A stretch of 64,000 nucleotides of DNA from Ricordea florida (taxonomy: Eukaryota > Cnidaria > Anthozoa > Corallimorpharia > Ricordeidae). Positions 34,138 to 44,954 of this stretch are shown here, piece by piece. The stretch is taken from assembly GCA_949710005.1 (NCBI GenBank), contig OX453272.1, positions 15,161,088 to 15,225,087 of the forward strand, read 5' to 3'. Within the stretch, counting starts at the first letter, position 1. Every line of letters starts with the position of its first letter. The notes below the pieces were generated by a model. It was not told the origin of the DNA. It was given only the letters and a program-made list of their open reading frames with translations, and did not search any database. The translations under genes were made by a program, and so were the position numbers.

Positions 34138-35690
34138 GTTATATTTTTTATGTTAAACATAATATATTTTTATGGGGTGGGATGCATGTCCTAATCTTGG
34201 TAAAGGTATTGTTACTCTACTATTACAAGCAATACCAAAATCTTCTTAATAGGCTTTCCATCAGAGGTGGTAGTAATCAAAACAGCTCCAAACAGTACCA
34301 TTTCTTTTAATGCTTAGAATCTAGTGCAGTCATTTTTCTATACAGTTTGTGTGGAAAATCATTATTGAAAGCATACTTTAGGGTATTTAGGAAACTTGAA
34401 ACACTTGTTACTACATACAGCACACTTGCAATGAATATATGAGAAAGATTATAAACATTTTGACATTACAAAATTTATTTTCTTCTTTATAAAGTTTTTT
34501 CAATGTAAAAGGTTAACTGTATGTTGTGGTTGTTATTAAAGATTGGTATTTGACATCATAAAATGAAGTAAACAGCAGAAAGTAACAAGGTTAACATGTT
34601 ATGTCTAACTTTGCAAATAAGGCTTGAATTAGCATTTCATTTGTGGAAAAAGGGTTCTAGATAGCAATATTATCGGGGCGGTCATTGAACTCTAAGGTAA
34701 ACCTTACTCATTGTGAAAAGGCTATGAAACTTGTTGTCTCTATGCAATATTATTGAAACCTTTCAATCAGAGAATACATACATATATATATATATAGCAA
34801 AGAGAAATACTACTCAGAAGTAAGTAATAACATTTGCTTTATTTTCAAATGATGGCATTGATCACTGATAAAATTGCAGAACCAGTACTTCATAGTGACA
34901 CTGGGTATATATTCTGTTTAAAATTCTATAAATTTACAATATTTTCACTATTGCAATGATATCAGATCACATCGTTATAAATGATTGCTATAACAACTGC
35001 AACTCTCTATGTTGGGAATTTTTTCAAAATGGAAACGCTATCGTTTTATTATGACAAATACCAACTTACATTCTTTTGTAATCTGTTGGTCGTCTTCCGA
35101 TTCCGTTTTTAGACTAATAGAATTATTTTCCAGAGACATCTTCAATCGTTGAAGTCGTTCCTACTCGGTTTCCCTTCTACATGTAAGTCGTTTTGCTAAA
35201 TTTAGTACGCCAATATATTTCGTTATGTAATCGTTCACTCATGTCCTGTATTTCTATCAATAACACATTCAAATTCAAAACGAACTTGGTTGAATTCCTG
35301 GTCCTTTTCCCTGCTGTTTCGTTTGCCTTTTTCTGGAGCGAGTGGTTGTTGTCCTTGCTGCGATTTCTGTTGTTATTCTCCCTGCTGTCGTTTCTCTATC
35401 CGTGCTTTGAGTCATTCTTTCCTTGTGTTGATTTTCACGGTATTCGAACTTACTCGGCGACGATCTCGGGCTAATCTTTCTTGAATATCTCGGAGATCAT
35501 CTTGCTGGGATGTACTTCCAGGAAGAGTGAAATCGGTTTCCACAAAATTTACATTACCTTCAAAAAGGCATCACCGAATTCTCAATGGCGGAAGTTCAAC
35601 AGTTCTCAAGTGCGCTACTATTGCCAGGTAACCTGGCCTGCGAACGGACACCTTTAAAATATAGATATATATATATATACATATATAACT
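32847..35690. repeat. Tandem unit 1 of a ~2.85 kb direct duplication
   Basis: The unit begins TAGAAATACGACTCTCGCAA and ends at GGACACCTTTAAAATATAG followed by TA repeats. The same order recurs in 35989-38810: GATTGCACGAGAGGGAATAG, GAAGAATCTTCTGATTAGAT, the ATT array, and GTTGGGAATTTTTTCAAAAT. Copies differ by point changes and small indels. No intact gene is present. A decayed minus-strand coding-like segment with RLQRLE and LKTESE words sits near its end (about 35085-35170). Confidence 0.85.
34056..34138. repeat. (ATT)n microsatellite inside tandem unit 1
   Basis: ATT array, strongly shortened at the equivalent site in unit 2 (about 37285-37345). Confidence 0.85.
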
Positions 35691-35988
35691 AGAAATACGA
35701 CTCCCGCAAAACCTCGCGAAGCTAGTTTTTGAAGAAGTCACAATGACTTTAGCTATTATCCTAATCCCCATTACTATATTCGTTATGCTTTGTTTGGTAC
35801 ACAATTATTGACACCTTGTGCAAATGACATGATCAGTATACAGCTCAACACAGTGCTTAAAAAGTTAACTTCATTTAGCTCTTTCACTGCCACTGAGATT
35901 GCACCAGAAGGAATAGAAGTAACATTATCTGTTATCCTTACACGGAATACAGAGTTTATGAAGTATCACAATAATATTCACTTAAAAC
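35691..35988. repeat. Partial tandem copy (298 bp) between the two full units
   Basis: It repeats only the first ~300 bp of the unit, from TAGAAATACGACTCCCGCAA to the CACAATAATATTCA region, then the next full copy starts. This gives three heads and two bodies. Confidence 0.85.
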
Positions 35989-38810
35989 TAGAAATACGAC
36001 TCCCGCAAAAACCTCGCGAAGCTAGTTTTTGAAGAAGTCACAATGCTTTTATATTTTATTTTATATTTTATTTTTTATATCAGCGTAGTCCCCATTATTT
36101 TATTTGTTATGCTGTGTTTGGTACATAATTAGTGACACCTGGTGCAAATTACATGATCAGGATACCGGTCAACACAGTGCTTAAAAAATGACCTTCATTT
36201 AGCTCTTTCACTGCCACTGAGATTGCACCAGAGGGAATAGAAGTAAAATTATTTATTATCTTGACAGGGAATACAGAGTCGATAAAGTCGGCTCGATTTA
36301 CTCGATTTACTCGGGCTTGCGAGCCACGTGGTCTGACCGAAGGCGACACGATTAGTAACCTCGCTACGCTCGGCCTTCGGCCTCGCTTCGCGAGGAACAA
36401 ATTGAAAATTATTGTAAATCTTTTGCAAGTGAAATCTTGAAGAACTGATATTAGTGCTTGTGTTTACCACAGCGTAAAAACCTGTTTTTTATTTTAGTTT
36501 TATTTTCTTAGTCTTTACTGCTTTGTCTGCTTTGTTGTACATCACTTTTAAAAGCAATAGATTCTTACGCCGAGGATGAGTTGAATGCTCCAGTTATTTT
36601 TGTTTATGCTCTATTGTTATCATTGCATGAGATTCATTGTAAGAAGAATCTTCTGATTAGATATTTTATTGTCTACTGCAGTCATTATTTCATTCCTAGG
36701 TAACCACAATTGAGAGCATTATGAATAGTGCACATTTCAATTTGTTTACTCTCTTCAGTTGGAATGGTACTCCCAGTGGTAGATAGAAAAATTCCTCTTC
36801 CCTCAAAAGAGATGCCATATCAACAGAAGTTAGAGATACAATGTCATTACATAAGAAAATTGGGGGTAAAATAATTGGATTCTACAAGAACTTTGAATAA
36901 AGGTTTGGTAATAGCGAGTGCCTACTGTATAGTATGTGGCTGTGCTTTTTTTAGGTAATCATAAAAACAATGTAAGAAAGAGTTATTGAAATCTTCATGT
37001 GTTGAAAAAAATGGCTGCACTACATACTCCTGGAAAAAAATTAATGCAAAATCAACATCAAGCAGTCAATAGTACATACCACATAAAAGTTTAATTGTGC
37101 TGTTACAGAAACAGCCAAAATATCCATACCCAACTAAAGAATAGTATATGATTTTGAATGTATGAAAATTTCAATTATAACAACTGCAAAAGAAAGATTT
37201 AATAGTATGGTATTTCATAAAGAAATTCAAAGCAGCTTGAGGTATTGAACTATAACCAATGACATTTAGTAACGAGAAGCACTATTATTATATTATTATC
37301 AGTCTTATTATTATTAATTACTGGTATTGATATTTTTATTATTATTCTTATATGTTTTTATGTTTTTCTTAATGTATATTGTTATGGGATGGAATGTTTG
37401 TCCTTATCTGGGTAAAAGTGTTCTTCCTCTACTACTACAAGCAATACAAAAATCTTCTTGATAGGCTTTCCATCAGAGGTGGTGGTAATCAAAACAGCTG
37501 TAGAGAATGTCATTTCCTCTTTAAGGCTTAGAATCTAGTGCAGTAATTTGTCCATAAAGTTAGTGTGGAAAATCATGATTGAAAGCATTGGGCATTTATG
37601 AAACTTGAAACAATTGTTACTATATACAGCACACTTGCAATGAATATATGAGAAAGATCATAAAAATTTTGGCATTACATACTTTAGTTTCTTCTTTAAG
37701 CTTTTCCAGTGTAAAAGGTGAACTGTATGTTGTGGTTGTTATTATATATTGGTATTTGATATCATAAGAATGAACACCAGTAAGTAACAAAGTTAATATG
37801 TTATGTATAATTTTGCAAATTAGGGCTTAAATTAACTTTTCATTTGTGGGAAAAGGGCAGAGGTCCTAGATAGCAATTTTATCAAAGGCTCATAGAACTC
37901 TAAGGTAAAACTGACCCATTGTAAAAAGGCTATGAAACTTGTCTGTCCCCACGCACTATTACTGAAACCTTTCAATCAGAGAATACAGTACTTAGTGACA
38001 CTGGGTATCTATTCTGTTGAATATGCTTAACATAACTGCTAGATCAAGATGATTTACAATATTTTCACTGTTGCAATGATATCAGATCACATAGTTATAA
38101 ATGATTGCTATAACAACTGCAACTCTCTGTGTTGGGAATTTCTTCAAAATGGAAAGGCTATCGTTTTATTACTAAAAATACCTTCATACATTCTCCTGCA
38201 ATATGTTGCTCGCCTTCCGATTCCGTTTTTAGAATAACAGAATTATTTTCCAGAGACGTCTCTAATCGTTGAAGTCGTCCCTCCTCGGTTTCCCTTCGAA
38301 GTCGTTTTGCTAAATTTAGTTGGCCAGTATATTTCGTTATGTAATCGTTCGCTCATGTCCTGTATTTCTATCAATAACACATTCAATTTCAAAATAAACT
38401 TGGTTGAATTCCTGATCCTTTTCCCTGCTGTTTCCTTTGCCATTTTTGGGGCGAGCAGTTGTGGTCTTTGCTGGGATGTCTGTTGTTATTCTCCCTGCCG
38501 TCGTATCTCTGTCTGTGCTTTGAGTCGCGCTTTCCTTGTGTTGATTTTCACGGTATTCGAACTTACTCGACTACGATGTCTTGCTGCTTTTTCTTGTATA
38601 TCTCGGAGATCTTCTTGCTGGGATGTACTTCTAGGACGAGTGAAATCGGTTTCCACAAAATTTACATTATTTTCAAAAAGGCATCACCGAACACGCAATG
38701 GCGGAAATTCAGCAATTTGTCAAATGCGCTACTGTGGCCTGGTAACCACGCCTGCGAACGGACACCTTTAAAATATATATATATATATATACATATATAA
38801 AAACTCTCGG
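35989..38810. repeat. Tandem unit 2 of the ~2.85 kb direct duplication
   Basis: Collinear with 32847-35690. It carries an extra ~110 bp GC-rich insert (36285-36394) and a shorter ATT array. Confidence 0.85.
36285..36394. repeat. GC-rich ~85 bp repeat, copy a
   Basis: Contains GGCTCGATTTACTCGGGCTT-type sequence, GCGAGCCACGTGGTCTGACC and GACACGATTAGTAACCTCGC, with an internal palindromic run of GCTACGCTCGGCCTTCGGCC. It interrupts the tandem-unit sequence. Confidence 0.8.
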
Positions 38811-38884
38811 CTCGATTTACTCGGGCTTGCGAGCCACGTGGTCTGACCGAAAGCGACACGATTAGTAACCTCGCTTCGCGAGGA
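38811..38884. repeat. GC-rich ~85 bp repeat, copy b
   Basis: Same sequence as copy a without the inner palindromic run; directly followed by copy c. Confidence 0.85.
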
Positions 38885-38969
38885 AAAACTCTCGGCTCGA
38901 TTTACTCGGGCTTGCGAGCCACGTGGTCTGACCGAAACCGACACGATTAGTAACTTCGCTTCGCGAGGA
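38885..38969. repeat. GC-rich ~85 bp repeat, copy c
   Basis: Head-to-tail with copy b, differing at a few bases (GAAACCGACACG, AACTTCGCTTCG). It abuts the end of the LINE fragment at 38970. Confidence 0.85.
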
Positions 38970-39607
38970 ATAATAATGTCTAATTCTTTGTTTACATTAT
39001 TCTTATCTTTGCCGAGAATTAATTCAGTTGGAGAAAGGGTGAGAGAGGTGGCATTTTCTCTATTAAACCATTTTATAACCTCTAAGAAGAATAATTGGCT
39101 CCAGTTACAATTATAGAAAGTGTGAATTATGGAGTCATCCATTTCACAATATGGACACTTTGCGTCCTCTGTCACACCGAAAAGGAATAATTCCTTTCTG
39201 GTGACGACTATTCTGTGTAAAAGTTTGAAGTAGAATTCCCTAAGCTTATTATCTCGACATACATTTCTTACGCGACTAAAAAAAGGTTTTCGAGATGTTT
39301 GGCCAATCTGAAGGTCTCTTGCCCATTTATAATTAGCCTTCAATTCAATTTGTTCTTTATTTATGAGGAGCCTGTAGTAGTCTTTGTTTTTCATTTTGGT
39401 TAAGTTGATGGAAGTCTCTGGGGAGAGGTGAAACATAGTGCTCGACAGCAAACCTGCTCTGTCTACAGGACACGCCCTCGTGGCACGTTCTACAAGATGC
39501 CTGGGAACTGCAGAAACTACTTGAAAATAAATGAGGAAATTGCATCTAAGATCATATTTCTGAACAAATTCTGAGTAAGATAGGAATTTACCATCTGATT
39601 TTAGAAG
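38970..39607 (-). pseudogene. Tx1/L1-type LINE, 3' coding part
   Basis: The frame reads KFLSYSEFVQKYDLRCNFL through KLLHRIVVTRKELFLFG to CPYCEMDDSIIHTFYNC, the CCHC-like C-terminus of Tx1/L1-type ORF2 proteins. It continues the LINE interrupted at 43700; the 7 bp TTAGAAG at 39601-39607 is part of the target duplication of the intervening transposon. Confidence 0.85.
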
Positions 39608-39878
39608 AGGGGCCGTAAGGAGGTTTCTCGTGAAACGTGATCGCATGTTTTTATTCTCCGTGATCTGTGATTACGAAATATTAAAATCCGTGAACTGTGA
39701 ATAACATGCTTGTCGTGACACGTGAAAGCAAAAAATTATTTTTCGATAACCGTGAAACTTGAATAAAATTCTTCACTTTTTCCGTGAAAACCGACCTACC
39801 GTGCAAATGTGACCCTTTATGATGTTTTCAAATTGCGTGTCTGACCGACTAGACGCTATTTGCGTGATGGCTTAGTAC

Positions 39879-39977
39879 AACCTCGTTCCCAGGGCTTTTC
39901 CCTAGAAAGAAAAATGGCGGACGGGATTTCCCGTCCGCCATTTTTCTTTCTAGGGAAAAGCCCTGGGAACGAGGTTG
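39879..39977. mobile_element. Perfect palindromic MITE with 10 bp target duplication
   Basis: Arms 39878-39926 and 39929-39977 are exact reverse complements with a 2 bp TT loop. GGCTTAGTAC flanks on both sides (39869-39878 and 39978-39987). The core word is CCTCGTTCCCAGGGC. It probably belongs to a hAT-like foldback family. Confidence 0.9.
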
Positions 39978-40200
39978 GGCTTAGTACCGTACTTGACGAC
40001 TTGACAGAAGATTGTAAAACAAACATGCACTTCGATACCAGAAGCCGAACCAAGGGGTCAGATGACAAGAGAAGACAAGGATGTCATTCTATTCGCCTTT
40101 ATCGTACAGCAGCAATCTTGGATTGACGTCATGTATTTTTGTCACCAATGCGAGGCCACGCGTGTAAAGGTCAACTTCCGGCGATCGAGGATTTGCCATC

Positions 40201-41909
40201 ATGCCGAACAGAGATCACTGTTGCGTGCTGCAATGTCAAAATAATCGCTAAAAAATTATTCAAGGTCTTACCTTTCACCAATTTCCGAGTGATCAATCCC
40301 TTCGAAAGCAGTGGGTTGTCAAAATACGGCGAGACGTGGACAAAAGCTTCAAGGTAAGTTGGTGACGTTATCGATGTCATTTTTGCGCACATGTACTTAA
40401 GCTTACATATTATCTGGCCCATCTCTAGATAACCAACAGCACAAGAGTCTGCTCTGTACACTTTAAGGAAGGGGATTTTAAGACCACTTTAACAGGGAAG
40501 CGTGTTCTGGAGAAGCATGCAGTTCCGAGTGTATTTTGCTGGTCAAGTTCACCAGAAAAAGAAAATCTCCGAAGACGCGAGAAGCACCGCTTGCACGAGT
40601 GCGATTATTCGATGTAAGCGTGTCATCGGCTGCTACTGCCACTGCCACAGGTAAATTCATGTTGTCACTATTGTTTTAAACATTTATTGGTTAAAATCGT
40701 ACTTATATGTTTTTATTTTAATCCATAGCATCAACTTCCAGCGGCCAAGTTTCTGATGAGGAAATTCCAATGGAGGGCCAACCGGAACTGTCACCCTGTG
40801 CATCCTCTTCTGTTCTTGTCGACTCCCGCGAGCCCATATACACACCTACCTTGAACTGCCACGATTACATTTTTTCTGGTGAGCCTCCCAAGACCACAGA
40901 GGAGCTGCTTGAAGCAGCTCATCAGAGAATTGGGGAGCTGGAGGCAGCACTGGAGAAGCAAACAATATATGTACAACTAAAAATGTAACCTAACAGCAGT
41001 ATTAGGTTTTACACAGGTTTTCCTTCCTTTGATGTTCTTGTTGCAACGTTTAGAGCTCTGAGTCCCACTGCACAGAATATGTATTCTTGGTCCCAGATGT
41101 AGCGCCTTAGAAATAAAGGGATTAGGGATGTTGAAGCCCTAAGGCAAACTATGCAAGGCTGCAAACTAAGTTTATTTGACCAGTTCTATTTAGTTCTTCA
41201 AAAGTTGAGGGTTGGTACTTTAAACCAAGTATTAGCTGATAATTTTAATATTTCCCAAACAACTGTAAGTAGGGTTTTCATTTCTTGGATAAAATTTCTT
41301 TATTTCATGCTTGGGAGTATTCGTATCTGGCCATCTCGGGCAAAAATCCAGAAGCACATGCCTACTTGTTTCAAGTCTCTGTACCCAGACTGTAGGGGTA
41401 TTATTGATGCATATAAGATAAAGGTTCAGGCACCATCAAGTTTAGTGTTAAATAGTGAAATGTATTCATCCTACAAAAGCCACACCACCTACAAGGGTAA
41501 TGTTGTTATTTCACCATCAGGGGAAATAATTCACATAAGTTCTTTTTTTGAGGGGTCAATATCAGATAAAGAGCTGGTCAAGCAATCTGGTCTCTTGCCA
41601 TTGCTCCAGCCTGGAGATCAGATTATGGCTGATAAGGGCTTTGTAATACAGGATCTACTCACACCTCTTGGTTGCAGTGTAGTGATGCCATCATTTTTAA
41701 GCAGCAAGCAACAGCTTTCGAAAGGTGAACTCCAGGAGAGCAAAAAAATTCACAACCTTCGAGTGCATGTTGAAAGGGCCATTAGAAGAGTCAAGGAGTT
41801 TCATTTTTTTGATAGGGTCATCCCACTAACCATGGCCGGCAGCATCAATCAGATATGGACAGTGTCATGTCTTATTACAGACTTTCAGGGACCTTCATTT
41901 TATGAATGA
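40201..41909 (+). pseudogene. THAP-domain DDE_Tnp_4 transposase (ISL2EU-like), broken
   Basis: Three exons fit GT-AG rules: 40201-40353, 40429-40650 and 40729-41909. Exon 1 starts MPNRDHCCVLQCQNNR, the zinc-binding start of a THAP domain, then hits a TAA codon. Exon 2 has RVCSVHF and AVPSVF, the THAP signature end, and needs a frame change. Exon 3 has a coiled-coil segment (EELLEAAHQRIGELEAALEK), a TAA at 40986 and a TAG at 41100. The catalytic part is then open from 41151: GIIDAYKIKVQAPSSL (first Asp), MADKGF (second Asp) and HVERAIRRVKEF (Glu). THAP plus this DDE fold is typical of ISL2EU-type transposases. The usual YqaJ partner gene was not found. Function is lost in this copy. Confidence 0.8.
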
Positions 41910-42343
41910 CTTCCTAAACTAATGCATGATAAATACACCACAAATCCTTGCTTACTTGATTTTAAGGGTAGGTGCCTAAGCACACATGTTCAAAAATGTT
42001 ATCATTTGTTACATTCCTTTTTCTCACCTGTAGTTGCTCATCTTGGAGGGAGCAAGAGGTCAAAATGTAGAATTTCACAGTCTATAATAACATGTATATG
42101 TTAAAATTACCATTAGAGTTGAGTCATACTCTTTCGCTTTGTTATTGCAATCAAGTAAGCAAGGTCTAAGGTACAGATACAGAAAATTATAGTACTTTTA
42201 CATGTAATTGTTATTGATAATTTCAAAAGCTTTTTGTGTAAAAGGTACAGGAGTCTTAATGAAAATAACTGTCTAACAAGGCTCACAAGATGAGGAATGC
42301 TCGTTGAGACTATGATATGACACAATAAAGTCTTGGAAATTGT

Positions 42344-42643
42344 TCACAGTAAACATACTATGTGAATGTCTTTGACACAATACAAAATCATCACTTTGTC
42401 ATTAAATCGCCTCAAAAGCATACATTCATTGAACAGAAGCATTACGATGGATGTCAAAGTCACCTTCACTGGAAGGTTTTCACTGGCCATTTTTTCAATA
42501 AAGGCGTTTGTGAATGACGGTATGTCCACCAGATTGCGGTGCCAAAACTCTGAAGAAATCGGAGTACTCGTCGAGTCAGCCATGATTGTTTTAACACCCG
42601 TGGCCTCACTTTCGTGCGAAAATGATGACGTTGCATCCAACAT
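42344..42643 (-). CDS. Unidentified ORF inside the transposon
   Basis: Open frame of 99 residues from 42643, or 79 from the inner Met of MADSTSTPISSEFWHRNLVD. It could be a first exon of a second transposon gene. No family was recognised. It is divergent from the ORF at 42750. Confidence 0.3.
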   Translation of the reverse strand: MLDATSSFSHESEATGVKTIMADSTSTPISSEFWHRNLVDIPSFTNAFIEKMASENLPVKVTLTSIVMLLFNECMLLRRFNDKVMILYCVKDIHIVCLL

Positions 42644-42749
42644 GGCGGACTGTGATTAAGGCGAACTCGATGTCCCTTGCATGTTAAATCACGCAATCAT
42701 TCTAAATCATTTTGGCCAAGCTCACGCTAAAATTCAGTGTCAAAAAGTC

Positions 42750-42989
42750 ATGGATGTCGAGGGCGACAAACAAATTTCTGTTATAGAAGGTGCCGTTTTC
42801 TACGTGGATCCAAACTCTACAGGATCACTGAGTTTCCTCGGAGGGAAAGAACGAGTCAGGATCCCACTCACCGAGAAGTATTTCTCTTTGGAAGCGCTAA
42901 AAAAACATGTAATCGATTATGCGGGCCTGAAGATCGAGGCCGAGAAAAGTCGTCTCGGTTCTTCAATCGAAGTTAAACTTTTTTTTTAA
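42750..42989 (+). CDS. Unidentified ORF inside the transposon
   Basis: Open frame from ATG 42750, 79 residues. It includes IEGAVFYVDPNSTGSLSFLG and YFSLEALKKHVIDYAGLKIE and ends KLFF followed by a stop in a T-run. It looks protein-like but was not recognised. It may be a captured host fragment or a transposon-encoded peptide. Confidence 0.3.
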   Translation: MDVEGDKQISVIEGAVFYVDPNSTGSLSFLGGKERVRIPLTEKYFSLEALKKHVIDYAGLKIEAEKSRLGSSIEVKLFF

Positions 42990-43699
42990 CGAGGACTAGT
43001 GAGAAGCACAAAGGAGAACTTTGTAGTTGTAACTATCAGTTTTAATTCCGACGCGTTTCGGAGACTTCTTCAGGGAATGAATGTTACAACTTAGGATAGC
43101 ATATATATATACATAAAATAACGCTACGTAATACACACGTGTAAGCGTGAAACTTCCCGTGGGAATGACTAATAGCATATACATACTGTAGGCGTGTGTT
43201 ACGAAAAACGCCTAAATTGCGGAATTGCGTGTTTTATATTTTGGGGGCCATACGATTAGCATTAGACCAGGAGGACTTCTTCGAGCCGTGACAACTCGTA
43301 GCGGACGAACTGTTCGAGTAACATCAAAGTTCTTTTAGCTGGCAGGTCCAGTTCCCCATGGATGAGGTACTTGTTTATTTTAGATGACCTTACATTTAGC
43401 TAACATTGTGTTCGCCGGTAACCTTTGTGCAAAATTGCCGATTATCAAGTTCATAAACAGGAGCCCGGCCCATTACCTCGGCATAAATAATAACTTCGGA
43501 AAGAAACATTAACATATCAATGATTGATGGCTTTTGTACGAGTGAAGACACTCAATATGGAGGAGTAAGTGCACAAGAGTTCCTTGTCTATGATGTTATT
43601 TTCCGTGAATTGTGAAACTCGAAAATTAATTGCCGTGATTCGTGATTTTCCATCTTTAATAGTCGTGAACTGTGCGCACTACCCCCCCTTACGGCCCCT

Positions 43700-44628
43700 C
43701 TTAGAAGGTCTCGTACAAGATAAATGCCTCGATCAAACCAATTCCTGTAAAAAATAGTGTGACCGTTGATTAGAATATCTTTGTTGTTAAATAAAATTAA
43801 TTCTTGACCCGACTGGTTTAAAAAAGATTCTTTTATTTCCAAAAAATACCGAAGAATTAAATTGTAGAACTGAGGCAGATCAATCTGCTCGAGGAATTTT
43901 TTGTCGTAGTTGCATCGTAATAGAAAGTTTAAACCGCCGTATTTTTCAAAAAAGTAATTAGGAATCGTCTTCCAAGATTCACAGCAGCTTTGTTCATTGG
44001 CTAGAAATCTGGAAATCCAAGCTAACTTTAATGATTTTTCTAAGACATCTATACTAGGTGCACGCAGACCTCCTTGGTCATAATCTAAGATCATCAACTT
44101 ACGCCTAATTTTGTCCTTTTTATTTTTCCAAATGAATTTAAAAATGGCCGATTCGCCGCCCCAAGGCATTCCCGAGGAACATCGAGGCTAGAAATTGTAT
44201 GTACCAATTGCGAGATGCCAAGGCTTTTCGTTATAAGACATCTCCCAAATAGTGTAAGATTCCGGCAGTTCCATATATCAAGAATGGTCTTTAATTTTTG
44301 CAATTTTAACATGAAATTAGATTTTTCATTTTCTTTCTCGTCGTAAGAAATAAAAGTACCTAACACACAGATTGGTTTTTCAGGCCATTGAAATCCAAAG
44401 GGTTTGTCTTGTCTATGTCTCCACGATCCCAACCACAGAGCTTTAGTTTTCGACGGGTTCAATTTCAAGCCGGATATATCACCAAAGTTGTCTAGTACAG
44501 CGATTGCTTTTTTTACCGAATTACAGTTACTGTTAAGAAGGGTGGTATCATCAGCAAACTGGCTTAATTTTAGCTCCTTCCCGAAAATTTTTATACCTTG
44601 TATTTCTTTATCTTGTCTGATCTTACAC
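43700..44628 (-). pseudogene. Tx1/L1-type LINE, middle part of ORF2
   Basis: The minus strand reads CKIRQDKEIQGIKIFGKE, then QFADDTTLLN (RT catalytic box), then GLKLNPSKTKALWLGSWRH, then after a frame change near 44130 GGESAIFKFIWKNKKDKI, YDQGGLRAPSIDVLEKSLKL and NWFDRGIYLVRDLL. Its 5' part is beyond the Polinton (60391-61074) and its 3' part is beyond the THAP transposon (38970-39607). Confidence 0.9.
44624..44628. repeat. Polinton target-site duplication, left
   Basis: TACAC, repeated at 60391-60395 on the other side. Confidence 0.85.
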
Positions 44629-44693
44629 TGATGTAATAAAATGCGGGTTCTAGCACAAAATCATAAAATGGTTTAGGTAGACGAGTTTTGTGG

Positions 44694-44815
44694 AAGTCTT
44701 GATGAAGTCTTTGTGGTGTTGTGCGTGTGCTAGCATAAAATCAAATAAGTCTTGCTGATGTCTTGGTGATGTACCCATACAACCTTATTTTGCCGAAGTC
44801 TCGAATATGTCTTGG
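44694..44815. promoter_or_regulatory. Three paired 11-bp-spaced words in the TIR
   Basis: AAGTCTTGATG/AAGTCTTTG, AAGTCTTGCTG/ATGTCTTGG and AAGTCTCGAAT/ATGTCTTGG. The helical spacing suggests a repeated protein-binding site, perhaps for the integrase or terminal-protein initiation. This is inference. They are mirrored at about 60204-60325. Confidence 0.5.
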
Positions 44816-44921
44816 TAATTTTCTGATTAAGTTTTATAAAGGTGGCTAAAATTTTATCAAAAAGTATCAGAGATTTATATAGTAATAGTTCTAGGTCACA
44901 GGAATTTTTTTAAAAAAATGA

Positions 44922-44929
44922 TTTAAAGA
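44922..44929 (+). promoter_or_regulatory. TTTAAAGA box, polymerase gene
   Basis: 33 bp upstream of ATG 44955, inside the left TIR. Confidence 0.65.
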
Positions 44930-44954
44930 CTTGAAATTGTTTACAAAAATAGAA

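Larger units (their letters stand above)
39608..43699 (+). mobile_element. 4.1 kb DNA transposon with THAP/DDE gene, inserted in the LINE
   Basis: The ends are 13 bp inverted repeats AGGGGCCGTAAGG, flanked by an 8 bp duplication with one mismatch (TTTAGAAG at 39600-39607, CTTAGAAG at 43700-43707). Many CGTGA-type words lie near both ends (39628-39800 and 43600-43675). It splits the LINE frame cleanly. It carries a broken THAP plus DDE_Tnp_4-like transposase. An ISL2EU-like gene with an 8 bp duplication is an odd pairing, so the gene may belong to a second element nested inside. Confidence 0.75.

Noticed and set aside
38307..38771. 154-residue plus-strand Cys/Ser-rich frame
   Set aside because: It is antisense to the decayed RLQRLE/LKTESE-type repeat in tandem unit 2; the unit 1 counterpart is broken.
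32847..38969. CRISPR-like or satellite array
   Set aside because: Unit length, number and lack of regular spacers exclude CRISPR; it is a two-copy segmental duplication.
44931..44954. Upstream TTG start for polB (and its mirror at 60088)
   Set aside because: The ATG fits the promoter spacing seen at other genes, and TTG starts are rare in animals and their viruses.
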